In this document: piece after piece, positions 9,348-18,515 of the stretch
Position numbering within the stretch: position 1 is the first letter of the stretch
How the letters are laid out: the number at the start of each line of letters is the position of its first letter
NCBI GenBank assembly: GCA_963734275.1
Contig: CAVTGO010000013.1
Coordinates: 186,001 to 250,000 of the forward strand
Direction: 5' to 3'
Origin: CAVTGO01 sp963734275
GTDB lineage: Bacteria > Actinomycetota > UBA4738 > HRBIN12
Length of the DNA: 64,000 bases
Position numbers and translations under genes: made by a program
Notes under the pieces: model-generated
What the model was told of the DNA's origin: nothing
The model's input: the letters and a program-made list of their open reading frames with translations, nothing else
Database searches by the model: none

Positions 9348-9398
9348 CGGGGGCCTCCTGTGCGGTGCGGTCGTGCGTCGTGTTCGGTGCGGCGGTGG

Positions 9399-9590
9399 TC
9401 AGGTTCGCTGGAGCGGGTGGCGGTAAGTGGGAGCCGTGTGCAGGTAGCAGGTCGAGGACCGGTTGTACGTGGACAGGACCGTCGCGCAGCCGGGCTCGGC
9501 GCACGCGCGTCCCTGCGCCGCCCGCGACGCGAGGTCGTGACCTCGCTCCGGGGTCCCGAACTGCACTTGCCCGCCGCCCGGTCTCGCCAT
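9399..9590 (-). CDS. Small Cys/His zinc-binding-like protein
   Basis: This 63-aa protein has the pattern CAEPGCATVLSTYNRSSTCYLH, that is Cys-x4-Cys-x11-Cys-x2-His, which looks like a zinc knuckle. Proteins ending in a similar CAEPGC-type module are common in actinobacteria without known function. I prefer ATG at 9590 over the in-frame ATG at 9605 because GGAGG sits eight bases before it. It is upstream of, and on the same strand as, the small charged protein. Binding of zinc is inferred from residue spacing. Confidence 0.65.
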   Translation of the reverse strand: MARPGGGQVQFGTPERGHDLASRAAQGRACAEPGCATVLSTYNRSSTCYLHTAPTYRHPLQRT

Positions 9591-9770
9591 CGGCTTCGCC
9601 TCCATCGTCGGCCTTACGCTCGGGCGAACGCCCGGGACTTCAGCTTACTAGGTGCCGACCGACGCCGCTCCAGGCGTTGCGGAACCACGCACCCTCCTGT
9701 GGTCAGGCGCGTCGGTCGGGCTTGGGTGAGAGCGGAGCCGACGCCGCCACGCGGCCGGCTCTCGGGAGCG

Positions 9771-11512
9771 TCAGTCCTTGTTCCTCCACTTGGCCACGGT
9801 GATCGTGACCGTGCTCCCTGCGGGTAGGCGCGACCCCGCCGCCGCCGACTGGGCGGTCACGAGGTTCTTCGCGTCCTTGTCGTCGGACCACTCCTTCACG
9901 GTCTGGACCACGAAGCCAGCCTGTTCCATCGCGGCCACCGCCGAGATCTCCCTCATCCCGATGACGTCGGGCACCCGGACCGTTGCGGGCTCGGGGGGCG
10001 GCTCGGGGGACGGGCTCGGCTCGGGCCTCGGCGAGGGCGCCGGATCGGGCCCAGGTCCAGGCCCCGGCCCGGGCCCGGGACCCGGGGCCGGAGGCGGCAA
10101 CGTGCCGCCGCCGCCCGAGTCCTCATCGGTACCCGTGTCCTTGCCTCCCTCGTCACTGCCCTTGTCGCCGTCCGTGTTTCCTTCCTTCTCGTGGTCGCGA
10201 GCGCCGCCCATCCGCGTCGCCGCCGCCCGGACTGCCGGCCGGAGCCGGCGTCGGTGGTTCGCTCGACCCCAGTGGCCGCGGGGGCGTGCTCCACCGGAGT
10301 GGTGGTGGGCGCGATCAATCCGATCGCCACCACGCCGGCGGCGGCACCTGCCGTGAGCGTCTGCGCCGCCGCGGCGACCGAGACCTGGCCGACGGTCTGC
10401 AGCCGGGCGAGGAACGGCAGGTGGACCAGCAGCGAGACCGGGCCGGTCGCCCAGAGCAGACGCGGGAGTGAGATCGCCAGGAACGCCCGGACCACGACGG
10501 GGTCGAACTGCGTCCCGGCGCACTGCACGAGTTCCTCGCGGGCGCCGCGCGTGGCGAGTGGCTTCTTGTAGGAGCGGACGGACGTCATCGTGTCGTACGA
10601 GTCGGCGACCGAGACGATGCGCGCGCCCTGACAGATCTCCTCGCCGGTCAGCCCCACCGGATAGCCCGTGCCGTCGAAACGCTCGTGATGGTGCGCGATC
10701 GTGTCGGCCCACGGCCCGAGCCACTCGACGAGCGGCGCGGCCAGGCGCAGGCCCTCGATCGGGTGCTGCTGCATCGCGGCCCACTCCTCGTCGCTCAGCC
10801 GCTCGCGCTTGTTCAAGACCTCGGGCGGGACGGCGAGCTTGCCGATGTCGTGCAACAGGGCCGCCCACCGCAGCCGGTAGCGGTCGGCCTCGGTGAGCTT
10901 CAGCTCCTCGGCGATCATGTCGGTGTAGACGCGGACGCGTTCGGAGTGGCCGCGGGTCCGACGGTCGTGTTCGGAGAGCTGGGCGACGAGCGCGAGGATG
11001 GTCGCGGCGGCATCGCCCGTGTCGTCGGTCGCGGCCGCGTCGCCGGCCGATCCGAGCTCCCGGACGGAGCCGGCCTGACGCGCGACCTTGAACCTCGACG
11101 GCGCGCGGGCGGGAAACAGCATCGACAGCTTCAGCAGCGTCGCGAGCGGCAGGAACCGCCGCGCGATCCGCTCGGTACCGACGGCCACACCGACGCCGAG
11201 CGCGAGCAACAGGATCGACTGCGTGACGAGCGCGGTCGTGGTGCCAGGCCCCGGCAGGATCTGGCGCGCGACCGAGGTCGACACGAGCGCGCAGGCGAGC
11301 GGGACGACGAAGATCGCGATCCGCAGCAGTCGCGCGAGGACGGGCTTGGCCGCCCACGAGCCTTCGGTGGTCGGCTCGGGATCGACGACCGAGGGCTCGG
11401 GCGGCGTGGCGGGCGCGGCGACCTCGGCCTCGGTGACCTCGGGCGCGGCGACCTCGGCCTCGGAGGCCGGCTCCGACGGTGGATGGGTGATCCGCTTCTC
11501 GATCCTGGCCAC
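9771..11512 (-). pseudogene. HD-GYP phosphodiesterase with extracytoplasmic PASTA domain, two frameshifts in the linker
   Basis: The N-terminus is Ala/Glu-rich, followed by two membrane segments. A complete HD-GYP domain follows, with HDIGKLAVPP and HHERFDGTGYPVGL, the residues expected for cyclic-di-GMP hydrolysis. A further hydrophobic segment (GAAAGVVAIGLIAP) leads to a Pro/Gly/Glu-rich linker and one PASTA domain (VRVPDVIGMREISAVAAMEQ ... GSTVTITVAKWRNKD). The frame breaks twice in the linker, near 10270 (GGGG where GGG fits) and near 10207 (GGG where GG fits). Deleting these single bases gives a continuous linker, SSEPPTPAPAGSPGGGDAD then GGARDHEKEGN. The intact protein would be about 579 aa. 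Real inactivation would still leave the enzymatic domain whole but remove PASTA. Confidence 0.85.
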
Positions 11513-11603
11513 GGCCGAACTCCCCTCGCGCCCCGCTCAGGCCCAATGGGTATCGGGGACTGGCGCTCCGGGGTTGAGGGCACGGCCGGATAGGCTCGGC
11601 TCG

Positions 11604-12659
11604 ATGGCGGGGACGGCGGAGCGGATCCTCACTGAGCGCGAGCTCAACCGGGCGCTCCTTTCCCGCCAGCTCCTGCTCGAGCGGGCCCGGACGCCCGTCG
11701 CTCGCGCGCTCGAGCGCGTGGCGGGGATCCAGTCGCAGTACGCGCCGTCGAGCTACGTGGGCCTGTGGTCGCGGCTCGAGGGTCTCGAGCGCGCCGACCT
11801 CACGCGGGCGCTCGAGCGGCGCGCCGTGGTGCAGGGGACGCTGCTCAGGGCGACGATCCATCTCGTCTCGGCGCGGGACTGGTGGCCGTTCGCCGAGGCG
11901 ATCCGCCGCGACCGGCGCGGCTGGTGGCTCCGCGGGACGCGACGTCCCGACCAGGTCCGGGTCGTCGAGGCGGCCGCCCGCCGGACCCGAGAGCTCCTCG
12001 CCGACGGCCCGTCGACTCGCTCGGAGATCCTCGAGGACCTCGGCGTCGGCGCCTCGGCGTGGAACGGGGTGCAGCTGTGGCTCGACCTGGTCCGCGTCCC
12101 GCCCTCGGGGACATGGGAGCAGCGGCGGGCGGATCGCTACGCGCTCGCCGACGCCTGGCTCCGCGCTCCCGCCACGCCGCCCTCCGAGTCGGATGCCGTC
12201 GCGCACCTGGTCCGCCGCTACCTCGCCGGTTTCGGCCCGGCCTCGCGCAAGGACGTGCTGAGCTTCACGGGCCTGTCGCCGGCCACCCTGGACACCGTGC
12301 TGGAGGAGCTGAGGCTCCGCCGGTTCCGCGACGAGCAAGGCGTTGAGCTCCTCGACGTCGCCCGCGCGCCGCTCCCGGACGCGGCAACGCGGGCGCCGCC
12401 GCGGTTCCTTCCCACATGGGACGCCACGTTGCTCGTCCACGCCCGGCGGACCCAGATCCTGCCGGAGCGGTACCGCCCGTTGGTGTTCGACACGAAGACC
12501 CCGCACTCGGTGTCGACGTTCACCGTGGACGGGCAGGTGGCGGGGACGTGGCGCGAGGAACGCGGGCGCGTGCGCCTCGAGCCGTTCGAGCCGCTGCCGC
12601 GCTCGGTGCGTCGCGACGTGGAGGAGGAGGCGCGTGCCCTTGCGGGGTACCTCGCCTGA
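11604..12659 (+). CDS. Winged-helix DNA-binding domain (HTH_42) family protein
   Basis: This 351-aa protein matches the winged-helix family that includes the YcaQ-like DNA glycosylases and many actinobacterial relatives. Visible blocks are RVAGIQSQYAPSSYVGLWSRLEG, the paired hydroxyl motif GTLLRATIHLVSARDWW, the wing-helix FGPASRKDVLSFTGLSP, and FLPTWDATLLVHARRTQILPE near the C-terminus. By family it may bind or repair damaged DNA, but this is not settled for actinobacterial members. The ATG at 11604 starts the conserved region directly. It is divergent from the HD-GYP gene and converges with bcp. Confidence 0.88.
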   Translation: MAGTAERILTERELNRALLSRQLLLERARTPVARALERVAGIQSQYAPSSYVGLWSRLEGLERADLTRALERRAVVQGTLLRATIHLVSARDWWPFAEAIRRDRRGWWLRGTRRPDQVRVVEAAARRTRELLADGPSTRSEILEDLGVGASAWNGVQLWLDLVRVPPSGTWEQRRADRYALADAWLRAPATPPSESDAVAHLVRRYLAGFGPASRKDVLSFTGLSPATLDTVLEELRLRRFRDEQGVELLDVARAPLPDAATRAPPRFLPTWDATLLVHARRTQILPERYRPLVFDTKTPHSVSTFTVDGQVAGTWREERGRVRLEPFEPLPRSVRRDVEEEARALAGYLA

Positions 12660-12664
12660 CGGGT

Positions 12665-13132
12665 CTAGCCGCCGAGGGCGGTGAGGGCGTTCGGGACGGT
12701 GTCCTCGGGGGTGACGGCGTACCACGCGTGGGCGATGGCGCCGCCCTCGTCCACGAGGAACGAGGAGCGGATGATGTCCACGGTCGTCCGGCCGTCGCGG
12801 CGGACCTTCTCGCCCCACGCGCCCCATGCCTCGGCGACCGCGTGATCCGGATCGGACAGGAGCGGGAACCCCAGGCCGTACTTCCGGTCGAACGCGAGCT
12901 GGGCATCCGGCGGGTCGGGCGAGATCCCGACGACGTCCAGGCCGAGTCCGGCGAGGACCGCCCGGTGGTCGCGGAGCGAGCACGACTGTCGCGTGCACCC
13001 GGCTGTGTCGGCTTCCGGGTAGAAGTACACGAGGAGCGTGCGCCCGGTGTAGTCCTCGAGGCTCACCGTCTCGCCGCGTTGGTTCGTCAGCGCGAACGGG
13101 GGAGCGGGATCGCCGGCTCGCAATGTCGTCAC
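12665..13132 (-). CDS. bcp: Thioredoxin-dependent peroxiredoxin, BCP/PrxQ type
   Basis: This 155-aa AhpC/TSA-fold enzyme reduces hydrogen peroxide and organic peroxides using thioredoxin. The peroxidatic Cys lies in YFYPEADTAGCTRQSC, with the resolving Cys five residues later, the atypical 2-Cys arrangement of BCP proteins. The usual Pro-x3-Thr/x-Cys helix is recognisable. The GTG start at 13132 gives the standard MTTLRAGDPAPPFAL opening. It follows the aldo/keto reductase gene by 17 bases on the same strand, so the two are probably one transcript, a sensible pairing for oxidative and carbonyl stress. Confidence 0.93.
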   Translation of the reverse strand: MTTLRAGDPAPPFALTNQRGETVSLEDYTGRTLLVYFYPEADTAGCTRQSCSLRDHRAVLAGLGLDVVGISPDPPDAQLAFDRKYGLGFPLLSDPDHAVAEAWGAWGEKVRRDGRTTVDIIRSSFLVDEGGAIAHAWYAVTPEDTVPNALTALGG

Positions 13133-13149
13133 GGGCGCGAGGGTACCGC

Positions 13150-14103
13150 TCAGTAACGCGGAGCGACCGACGCCGGAGCTCCCTCGAGCTCCTCGAGATC
13201 GTCCTCGCTCAGCCGCAGGCCCGACGCCGCGGTGTTCTCCTCGAGCCACCGCCGCCGCTTGGTCCCGGGGATCGGGATCACGTGCTCGGCCTGGGCGAGG
13301 ACCCATGCGAGCGCAACCTGGGCGGCGCTCCCGCCGCACCGAACCGCGACGCGACGCACCACGTCGACGATGCGCGCGTTGGACTCGATGGCCTGGGGCG
13401 TGAAGCGCGGGTTCGTCGTCCGGAAATCGGTGGGGTCGAACTCGGCGCTCGTCACCGTGCCGGTCAGGTAGCCGCGACCGAGCGGCGAGAACGCGACGAA
13501 CGCCGCCCCGTGATCCCGGCACCAGGGCACCACGTCGTCGAGGGCGTCGCGCGTCCACACCGAAAGCTCGCTCTGCACCGCCGCAACGGGGTGGATCGCC
13601 GTCGCGCGGTCCAAGCCCTCGACCCCCACCTCCGACAGACCGATCCCGCGGACCTTGCCCGCCCGAACCAACTCGGCGAGGGCGCCCCAGGAATCCTCGA
13701 GAGGAACGTCGGGGTCCGTCCGATGCAGGGTGTACAGGTCGATCACATCGGTGCGGAGCCGCCGGAGCGAGTTGTCCACCTCGGTCGCGATGCGCTCGGG
13801 CCGGGCGTCGTGGTCGAGCGGATACCCGCCGTTCGGCCCGACGAGGAGCCCGACCTTCGTCGAGATCACGACCTGCTCGCGCAGGCCCGTCTCGGCCAGC
13901 GCGCGGCCGAGGAGATCCTCGTTCGTGAACGGCCCGTACACGTCGGCCGTGTCGAACAGCGTCACGCCGAGCTCGACCGCGCGGTGGATCAGCTGGACCG
14001 GGTCGTCGGGAGAGTCTCCGACGTAACCCCAGCTCATCGGCATCACACCGAGACCGATCTCTCCGACCTCGGGGCCGCCCCGGCCCAGCCGTCGCTGTCG
14101 CAT
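13150..14103 (-). CDS. Aldo/keto reductase
   Basis: This 317-aa NADPH-dependent TIM-barrel reductase carries the catalytic tetrad: Asp and Tyr in LFDTADVYGP, Lys in VVISTKVG, and His in DLYTLHRTDP. A cofactor-binding signature follows in IPIPGTKRRRWLEENTAA. The sequence resembles the YajO/Tas/IolS-type group rather than the prostaglandin-reductase group. It reduces aldehydes or ketones; the physiological substrate is unknown. It is the first gene of a likely two-gene unit with bcp. Confidence 0.94.
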   Translation of the reverse strand: MRQRRLGRGGPEVGEIGLGVMPMSWGYVGDSPDDPVQLIHRAVELGVTLFDTADVYGPFTNEDLLGRALAETGLREQVVISTKVGLLVGPNGGYPLDHDARPERIATEVDNSLRRLRTDVIDLYTLHRTDPDVPLEDSWGALAELVRAGKVRGIGLSEVGVEGLDRATAIHPVAAVQSELSVWTRDALDDVVPWCRDHGAAFVAFSPLGRGYLTGTVTSAEFDPTDFRTTNPRFTPQAIESNARIVDVVRRVAVRCGGSAAQVALAWVLAQAEHVIPIPGTKRRRWLEENTAASGLRLSEDDLEELEGAPASVAPRY

Positions 14104-14180
14104 GCCGGCCGGACGCCCTGAGCCGCCGCGGCCCGAACCCCTTTCGCCTCGGGCTAGGGCGTCATCCTAGGCGCCGAGCC

Positions 14181-14660
14181 CTACGAGGTGAGGCCGTCGG
14201 CCTTGTGCTCGATGTCCTCGCCGAGCTTCTCCATCGTGCGGCCGGCATCCTGGGTCGTGCGGCCGGCGTGCTCGATCACGTCGCCGGCCCGGTAGGCGGC
14301 CGCGGAGCCCTTCTCGCGCAGCTCCGAGTCGAACCCCTCGGTCTTGCCGCGCATCCAGTTCTTCACGCGCTCGAGGGCCCCAGTCTTCACGCCGATCGCG
14401 TACACGGCACCGCCGAACGCGACGAGCCGCAGCAGCTTGGTTCCCCGGCGGGGCTTGGAGGCCGCGGTCGTGAACTGTCCCTTCTCGAGGAGGTCGAGCA
14501 CCTGCTTGCGCTCGGAGCGGCTCTCGGACAGCTCGTCGCGGAGCAGACGGTTCTCGGTCTTCAGCTCCTCGTTCTCGCGGGTGGTGCGGTCGATCTTCGC
14601 CTCGGTGATGCGCTGCATCGCGCCGTCACGCGCGCGTTCCACGGTCTGACCGATCGTCAT
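14181..14660 (-). CDS. Membrane-anchored coiled-coil hypothetical protein
   Basis: This 159-aa protein starts with MTIGQTVERARDGAM. A long heptad-rich segment follows (RENEELKTENRLLRDELSES), then one hydrophobic segment (LRLVAFGGAVYAIGVKTGA, about residues 85-105) and an alanine-rich amphipathic tail. A perfect AAGGAG Shine-Dalgarno precedes the ATG at 14660. I do not recognise a family; the shape suggests a membrane-tethered scaffolding or envelope protein. The gap of 318 bases upstream holds a 10-bp inverted repeat (14751-14784) and nothing else I can recognise. Confidence 0.75.
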   Translation of the reverse strand: MTIGQTVERARDGAMQRITEAKIDRTTRENEELKTENRLLRDELSESRSERKQVLDLLEKGQFTTAASKPRRGTKLLRLVAFGGAVYAIGVKTGALERVKNWMRGKTEGFDSELREKGSAAAYRAGDVIEHAGRTTQDAGRTMEKLGEDIEHKADGLTS

Positions 14661-14750
14661 GGCGGGCTCCTTCCCTCGTGGCCGTCTTCGGCCGTCGTCG
14701 TACCTTCGTCGTTGAACGGTGGTCCCGGCGACCTCCCTCTCGGCGGGGGG

Positions 14751-14784
14751 TCCGACTCCCCAGGGGAGGGGCTCGGGAGTCGGA
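14751..14784 (-). terminator. Inverted repeat in the 318-base gap, possible terminator
   Basis: TCCGACTCCC at 14751-14760 pairs perfectly with GGGAGTCGGA at 14775-14784, leaving a 14-base loop. It lies after the stop of the MEDS kinase gene and before the start of the coiled-coil gene, both on the minus strand, so it could end the kinase transcript. There is no U-run, and an operator role is equally possible. Confidence 0.4.
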
Positions 14785-14978
14785 TCGCTCCGCCGCATCG
14801 CACCATCTGCAGAGCCGCGGACTCCTTCCTCGAGCGCCGGGCGGGACCGTCGGCTCCGGGGTGGGGGACATCTCGCCCCCGCTCGCGCGCCCCGCCAGCG
14901 AGCACTCCGGTTCTCCCCCGTTGTCGCCCGGGTCAAACCTCGGTGAGGCGGATGAGGCCGACAAGTTCGGATCCGGCC

Positions 14979-15929
14979 CTAGGCGGCGACGCCGATGTGG
15001 AGCCGCACCGAGGTTCCGCGCCGACCGGGCACGATCTGCAGCAGATCCGCGAGCTGGCGGGCGAGCCACAGGCCGCGCCCGCTTCCCTGGCTCGCGGTGG
15101 GAGGGCGGTAGCCGGCGAGCGCGTCGCCGGGGCCGGAACCCTGGTCGTCCACCTGGCAGAGGAAGAACCCCGGCTCGGACCAGGTGGTGAGCCGGGCCGG
15201 CGGAGACCCGTGGATCCGGGCGTTCGCGAGGATCTCGCTCGCCGCGAGGGTCACTTCAGGGACCCGCCCGGAGGGGACGCCCGCGGCGATCGCCCGATCG
15301 GCCACGAACCGGCGCGCCTCTGCCAGGTCAAGGCGCTCGCCCATGACGGCGGCGTGCGAGGGCGGGGACCCGAGCGGCGGGTTCCACCGCACCAGGAGCT
15401 CCTCGGGCTCGGCGAAGTCGTCGCTCGTCCGGGTGTGCCTCCCGGTTCGGAGCGCTGGATGGGTGCGGGCCGAATCGGCGACGATCGCCGGGTCCAGCCG
15501 CGAGACCGGATAGGTGCACACCAGCTCGACCGGGAACGGCGCGAGGATCGTGTTCAGCACCGACTCGTAGCGAGCCCACTCGCGGACGAAGGGCTCGGGA
15601 CCGTCGGGCCACACCGGCTCTCCCACGAGCCGGATCCGCTGCGTACCCGAGGCGATCTCCTCCAGAACGTACTCGTGGAAGGCGCGGAGGCGGGTTGCCG
15701 GGTTCGGCTCCCACGCACGGGTGTCCTCGAGTCGCACGCCGGGCCGGGGACCGACCTCATCGCGCAGCGCGTCGAGCTCGTCGGGGCCGACCGCCGCGAA
15801 GACCGGCTCGCCCCGCTCCACCCCCTCGAGCACGAAGGGTCCGAGCGAGTCCAGGAACTCGTCCACGCTCCGATAGGCGAACGCCGGATGCTTCAGCGTC
15901 GCCGCGGACCCGTTCGAGCCCCGGTGCAT
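14979..15929 (-). CDS. MEDS-domain anti-sigma/histidine-kinase-like regulator
   Basis: This 316-aa protein has an N-terminal MEDS domain (about residues 10-165) with HPAFAYRSVDEFLDSLGPFVLEG and the ELVCTYPVSRL block. The C-terminal HATPase_c domain of the RsbW/anti-sigma type has EILANARIHG as N box and DQGSGPGDALAGYRPP ... GRGLWLARQLADLL as G boxes. No HisKA domain is visible. By family such proteins act as serine-kinase anti-sigma factors or light/redox sensors in stress-sigma switching; no partner sigma factor or anti-anti-sigma gene is adjacent. The ATG at 15929 begins the MEDS domain; upstream frames are low-complexity. Confidence 0.88.
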   Translation of the reverse strand: MHRGSNGSAATLKHPAFAYRSVDEFLDSLGPFVLEGVERGEPVFAAVGPDELDALRDEVGPRPGVRLEDTRAWEPNPATRLRAFHEYVLEEIASGTQRIRLVGEPVWPDGPEPFVREWARYESVLNTILAPFPVELVCTYPVSRLDPAIVADSARTHPALRTGRHTRTSDDFAEPEELLVRWNPPLGSPPSHAAVMGERLDLAEARRFVADRAIAAGVPSGRVPEVTLAASEILANARIHGSPPARLTTWSEPGFFLCQVDDQGSGPGDALAGYRPPTASQGSGRGLWLARQLADLLQIVPGRRGTSVRLHIGVAA

Positions 15930-16050
15930 CGAAAACAACCCCCTATACCTTCTCCTTCGCCTCGACCCCGCAGGCCCTGCGTCGACCGTACCCAGGGGCG
16001 CGCCATTCCATGCGCAGCCCCCGGCGGAGGATCTCGAGCACCGGATGAGC

Positions 16051-17502
16051 TCAGCCCCCGAGGACGGCATCCCGCGCGATATCGCGGAACAGCGCCTGCG
16101 CGCCGGCGTCGAGGAACACGACGCTGCGTCCACCGACCGAGCCCACGTGTCCGGTCGCGACGCGGTTGCGGACGCGTTCGGGGTCGAAGCCCGGGGCAGC
16201 GAGCAGCAGGTCGAACAGGTCCGTGAGCGAGAGGTCGGTGCGCAGGTCCGCCGCTCCGGCCACCACCCACGGTAGCAGCGCGCCCCGGCCCTCCGCGAGG
16301 CGGTCGCGCAACGTCGCGAGCGCCGCTATCATCAGCCGGCCCTGGTTGAGCGAACGGTCGAAGTCACCGCCGGGCAGGGCGTGACGCGCACGGGAGAACG
16401 CGAGGGCCTCCTTCGGGTTCAGGTGCTCGCGTCCCTCGCGGAACCGCGCGTGCGCGTAGCGATCGAAGATCGGGTACGGGACGTCGATGTCGATGCCGCC
16501 CACGGCCTGCACCACGTTCATGAACCCCTGGAACCCGGTCAGCGCGTAGGCGTCGATCGGCGCGCCCGTCAGCCGTTCCACGGTCTCCACGACCAACTCG
16601 GGGCCACCACGGACCATCGACGCGTTGATCTTGTCGACGCCGGCGCCGGGGATGGGGACCCACGCGTCGCGCGGGATGCCGAGGATCGAGACGACGCCCT
16701 CGAGCGGGTTCACGCCGACCAGGTGCAGCGAATCGGCGCGCGTCTGCGTGACGGGCTGGCCGGGGCGTGCGTCGCTGCCGATCACCAGCACGAACAGCTC
16801 GTCGGCCGAGGGCACCCCGGGGACGAACTCGGCACCGGTAGGCCCTCCCACGGGTCCGCCGAGCCCGGGCGAGTGTCCGCGGACGTCCCACGAGACGATC
16901 CGCCAGCCGCCCGAGAGCTTGCGCAGGACCAGCTCTCCCTCGTGGCGCACGGGCGCGCGCATCTCCCCCTGCCGGGCGATGCCGACGAACAGCACATCCG
17001 CGACGGCGGCGACCGGCCGGTCGCTCGCGTCGGTGAGGAAGCGGATGTCCACGGTTGCGCGTGTCGGGCGGACGGCGTCGAGCTCGGACGCCACCGGGCC
17101 GAGCGTCAGGTGCCGCAGGTCCTCGTGCGCTTGCTCTCGGGTGTCCGACGCGAACAGCCGGAACAGCGGGGTGAAACGGCCCTCGTCCCAGCCGGCCGGA
17201 TCCACGAAGGCGAGCGTGTAGTACTCGGCGATCGTGCGTCGGACGGCCTCGGCGGTCTCGGCGAGGGCGGGGGCGCCAGGGTCGCTTCCCACGCCGGTCC
17301 CCCGGACCGCGCCGAGCGCGACCTCGACGCCGAACGCGCCCGTCCCAGGCGCCGGCGACGAGGGCGGCAGCGGCGGGGACGCAGTCGCCCTCGGGCCGGG
17401 GATCGGCGGGTCGGCCCCGCGCTCGCACGCGGCGGCCGCGAGGCAGAGCACGAGGAGCGCGCCGATCGCCCGACGGGGGACGGCCAGGGTCGATGCGGGC
17501 AT
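16051..17502 (-). CDS. LytR-CpsA-Psr (LCP) family lipoprotein
   Basis: This 483-aa protein begins with a lipoprotein signal (LLVLCLAAAACERG, Cys at about 26). A middle domain of about 140 residues resembles an NTF2-like fold. The LCP domain spans about 245-430, with LFVLVIGSDARPGQ, the arginine-rich active-site phrase ILGIPRDAWVPIP, DKINASMVRGG, and FSRARHALPGGDFDRSLNQ. LCP enzymes transfer undecaprenyl-linked glycopolymers to peptidoglycan on the outer face of the membrane. A lipid anchor in place of the usual N-terminal membrane helix is less common. It could attach the glycan made by the operon at 50-62 kb, but that link is speculative. Confidence 0.9.
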   Translation of the reverse strand: MPASTLAVPRRAIGALLVLCLAAAACERGADPPIPGPRATASPPLPPSSPAPGTGAFGVEVALGAVRGTGVGSDPGAPALAETAEAVRRTIAEYYTLAFVDPAGWDEGRFTPLFRLFASDTREQAHEDLRHLTLGPVASELDAVRPTRATVDIRFLTDASDRPVAAVADVLFVGIARQGEMRAPVRHEGELVLRKLSGGWRIVSWDVRGHSPGLGGPVGGPTGAEFVPGVPSADELFVLVIGSDARPGQPVTQTRADSLHLVGVNPLEGVVSILGIPRDAWVPIPGAGVDKINASMVRGGPELVVETVERLTGAPIDAYALTGFQGFMNVVQAVGGIDIDVPYPIFDRYAHARFREGREHLNPKEALAFSRARHALPGGDFDRSLNQGRLMIAALATLRDRLAEGRGALLPWVVAGAADLRTDLSLTDLFDLLLAAPGFDPERVRNRVATGHVGSVGGRSVVFLDAGAQALFRDIARDAVLGG

Positions 17503-17548
17503 GTGGCGTCGAGCCTACCGCGGCCAAGCGGAGCGGCCGCCGAGGCGG

Positions 17549-18424
17549 CTACGACGCGATCGCGGCGCGCAGGCGCTGGACCGGGCCGCGCAGCCCGAGC
17601 TCTTCCGCGAGCTCGGAGAGACCCTCGGCATCGAGCTCACCTTGCCAGCGGTCCACGGGAGCCTCGGCGTTCACGGGCACGAGCCGCTGCATCGTGGCGA
17701 CGTAGTCGGCGGAGTCACGGAGCCGGGAGCGGAGCGCGGGCTTGCCCTTCAGCGGACCGGGCCGTGGCTCGTCGTTCGCCGCGTCCTCGAGCAGTTCTTC
17801 CAACGAGCCGTACGTCTGGATCAGCGCCCGGGCGGTCTTCTCACCGACGCCGTGGACCCCTGGCAGGGCGTCGCTCGGGTCGCCACGCAAGATCGCGAAC
17901 TCGGCGTAGCGCGACGCGGGCACGCCGTACTTCTCCACCACGGCCGCCTCGTCGAACTCGTGCAGCTCCGAGACGCCTCGGATGGTGTACAGGACCTTCA
18001 CGACCGGGTCACGCACCAGCTGGAGCAGGTCGCGGTCGCCGCTCACGATCTCGAGTCGATCCTTCGGTCCGGCCTGCGCGCAGACGGCGCCGATCGCGTC
18101 CTCCGCCTCCCACCCCCGGGTCTGCACCTGGGCCATACCCGCGAGATCGAGGACCTGCCGAAGCATCACGAACTGCTCGGGGAGGGCGTCGGGATCGGGC
18201 GGGCGATTGGACTTGTAGCCGGCGTACAGGTCGGTTCGGGCGACCGGCCGCCACTCGTGGTCGTAGGCGTGGATCACATCGTCGGGACGCCGGTTCACGA
18301 TCAGCTTCACCACCATGTCGAGGTACCCGTGCACCGCCCCGATCGGGCGGCCGCCGGGCGAGGTGAGCGCGTCGCCCATCGCGAAGAACGACCGGTACAT
18401 CAGGCTCGAGACGTCCAGAAGCAT
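17549..18424 (-). CDS. 5'-3' exonuclease (PIN/H3TH domain, Pol I-like)
   Basis: This 291-aa protein is the nuclease half of DNA polymerase I as a stand-alone gene. It starts MLLDVSSLMYRSFFAMGD and carries acidic metal-binding residues in AYDHEWRPVART and GWEAEDAIGAVC and SGDRDLLQLV. The helix-hairpin-helix LRGDPSDALPGVHGVGEKTARALI is also present. It removes 5' flaps or RNA primers by family. An in-frame GTG at 18436 is an alternative start adding four residues. It is divergent from the GNAT gene. Confidence 0.93.
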   Translation of the reverse strand: MLLDVSSLMYRSFFAMGDALTSPGGRPIGAVHGYLDMVVKLIVNRRPDDVIHAYDHEWRPVARTDLYAGYKSNRPPDPDALPEQFVMLRQVLDLAGMAQVQTRGWEAEDAIGAVCAQAGPKDRLEIVSGDRDLLQLVRDPVVKVLYTIRGVSELHEFDEAAVVEKYGVPASRYAEFAILRGDPSDALPGVHGVGEKTARALIQTYGSLEELLEDAANDEPRPGPLKGKPALRSRLRDSADYVATMQRLVPVNAEAPVDRWQGELDAEGLSELAEELGLRGPVQRLRAAIAS

Positions 18425-18515
18425 GCGGTGGGTCACCGGCACCACACTACTGCCGCCATCTGCCGTGATGCCCGGCCACCTCGCCCCGTCGAACCGGCAA
18501 CGGTACTGTTCTCCT

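Noticed and set aside
9771..12998. A 1075-codon open frame on the minus strand
   Set aside because: It is mostly a shadow of the HTH_42 and HD-GYP regions. Only its last stretch, the linker and PASTA part, belongs to a gene, and that is joined to the HD-GYP by frameshift.
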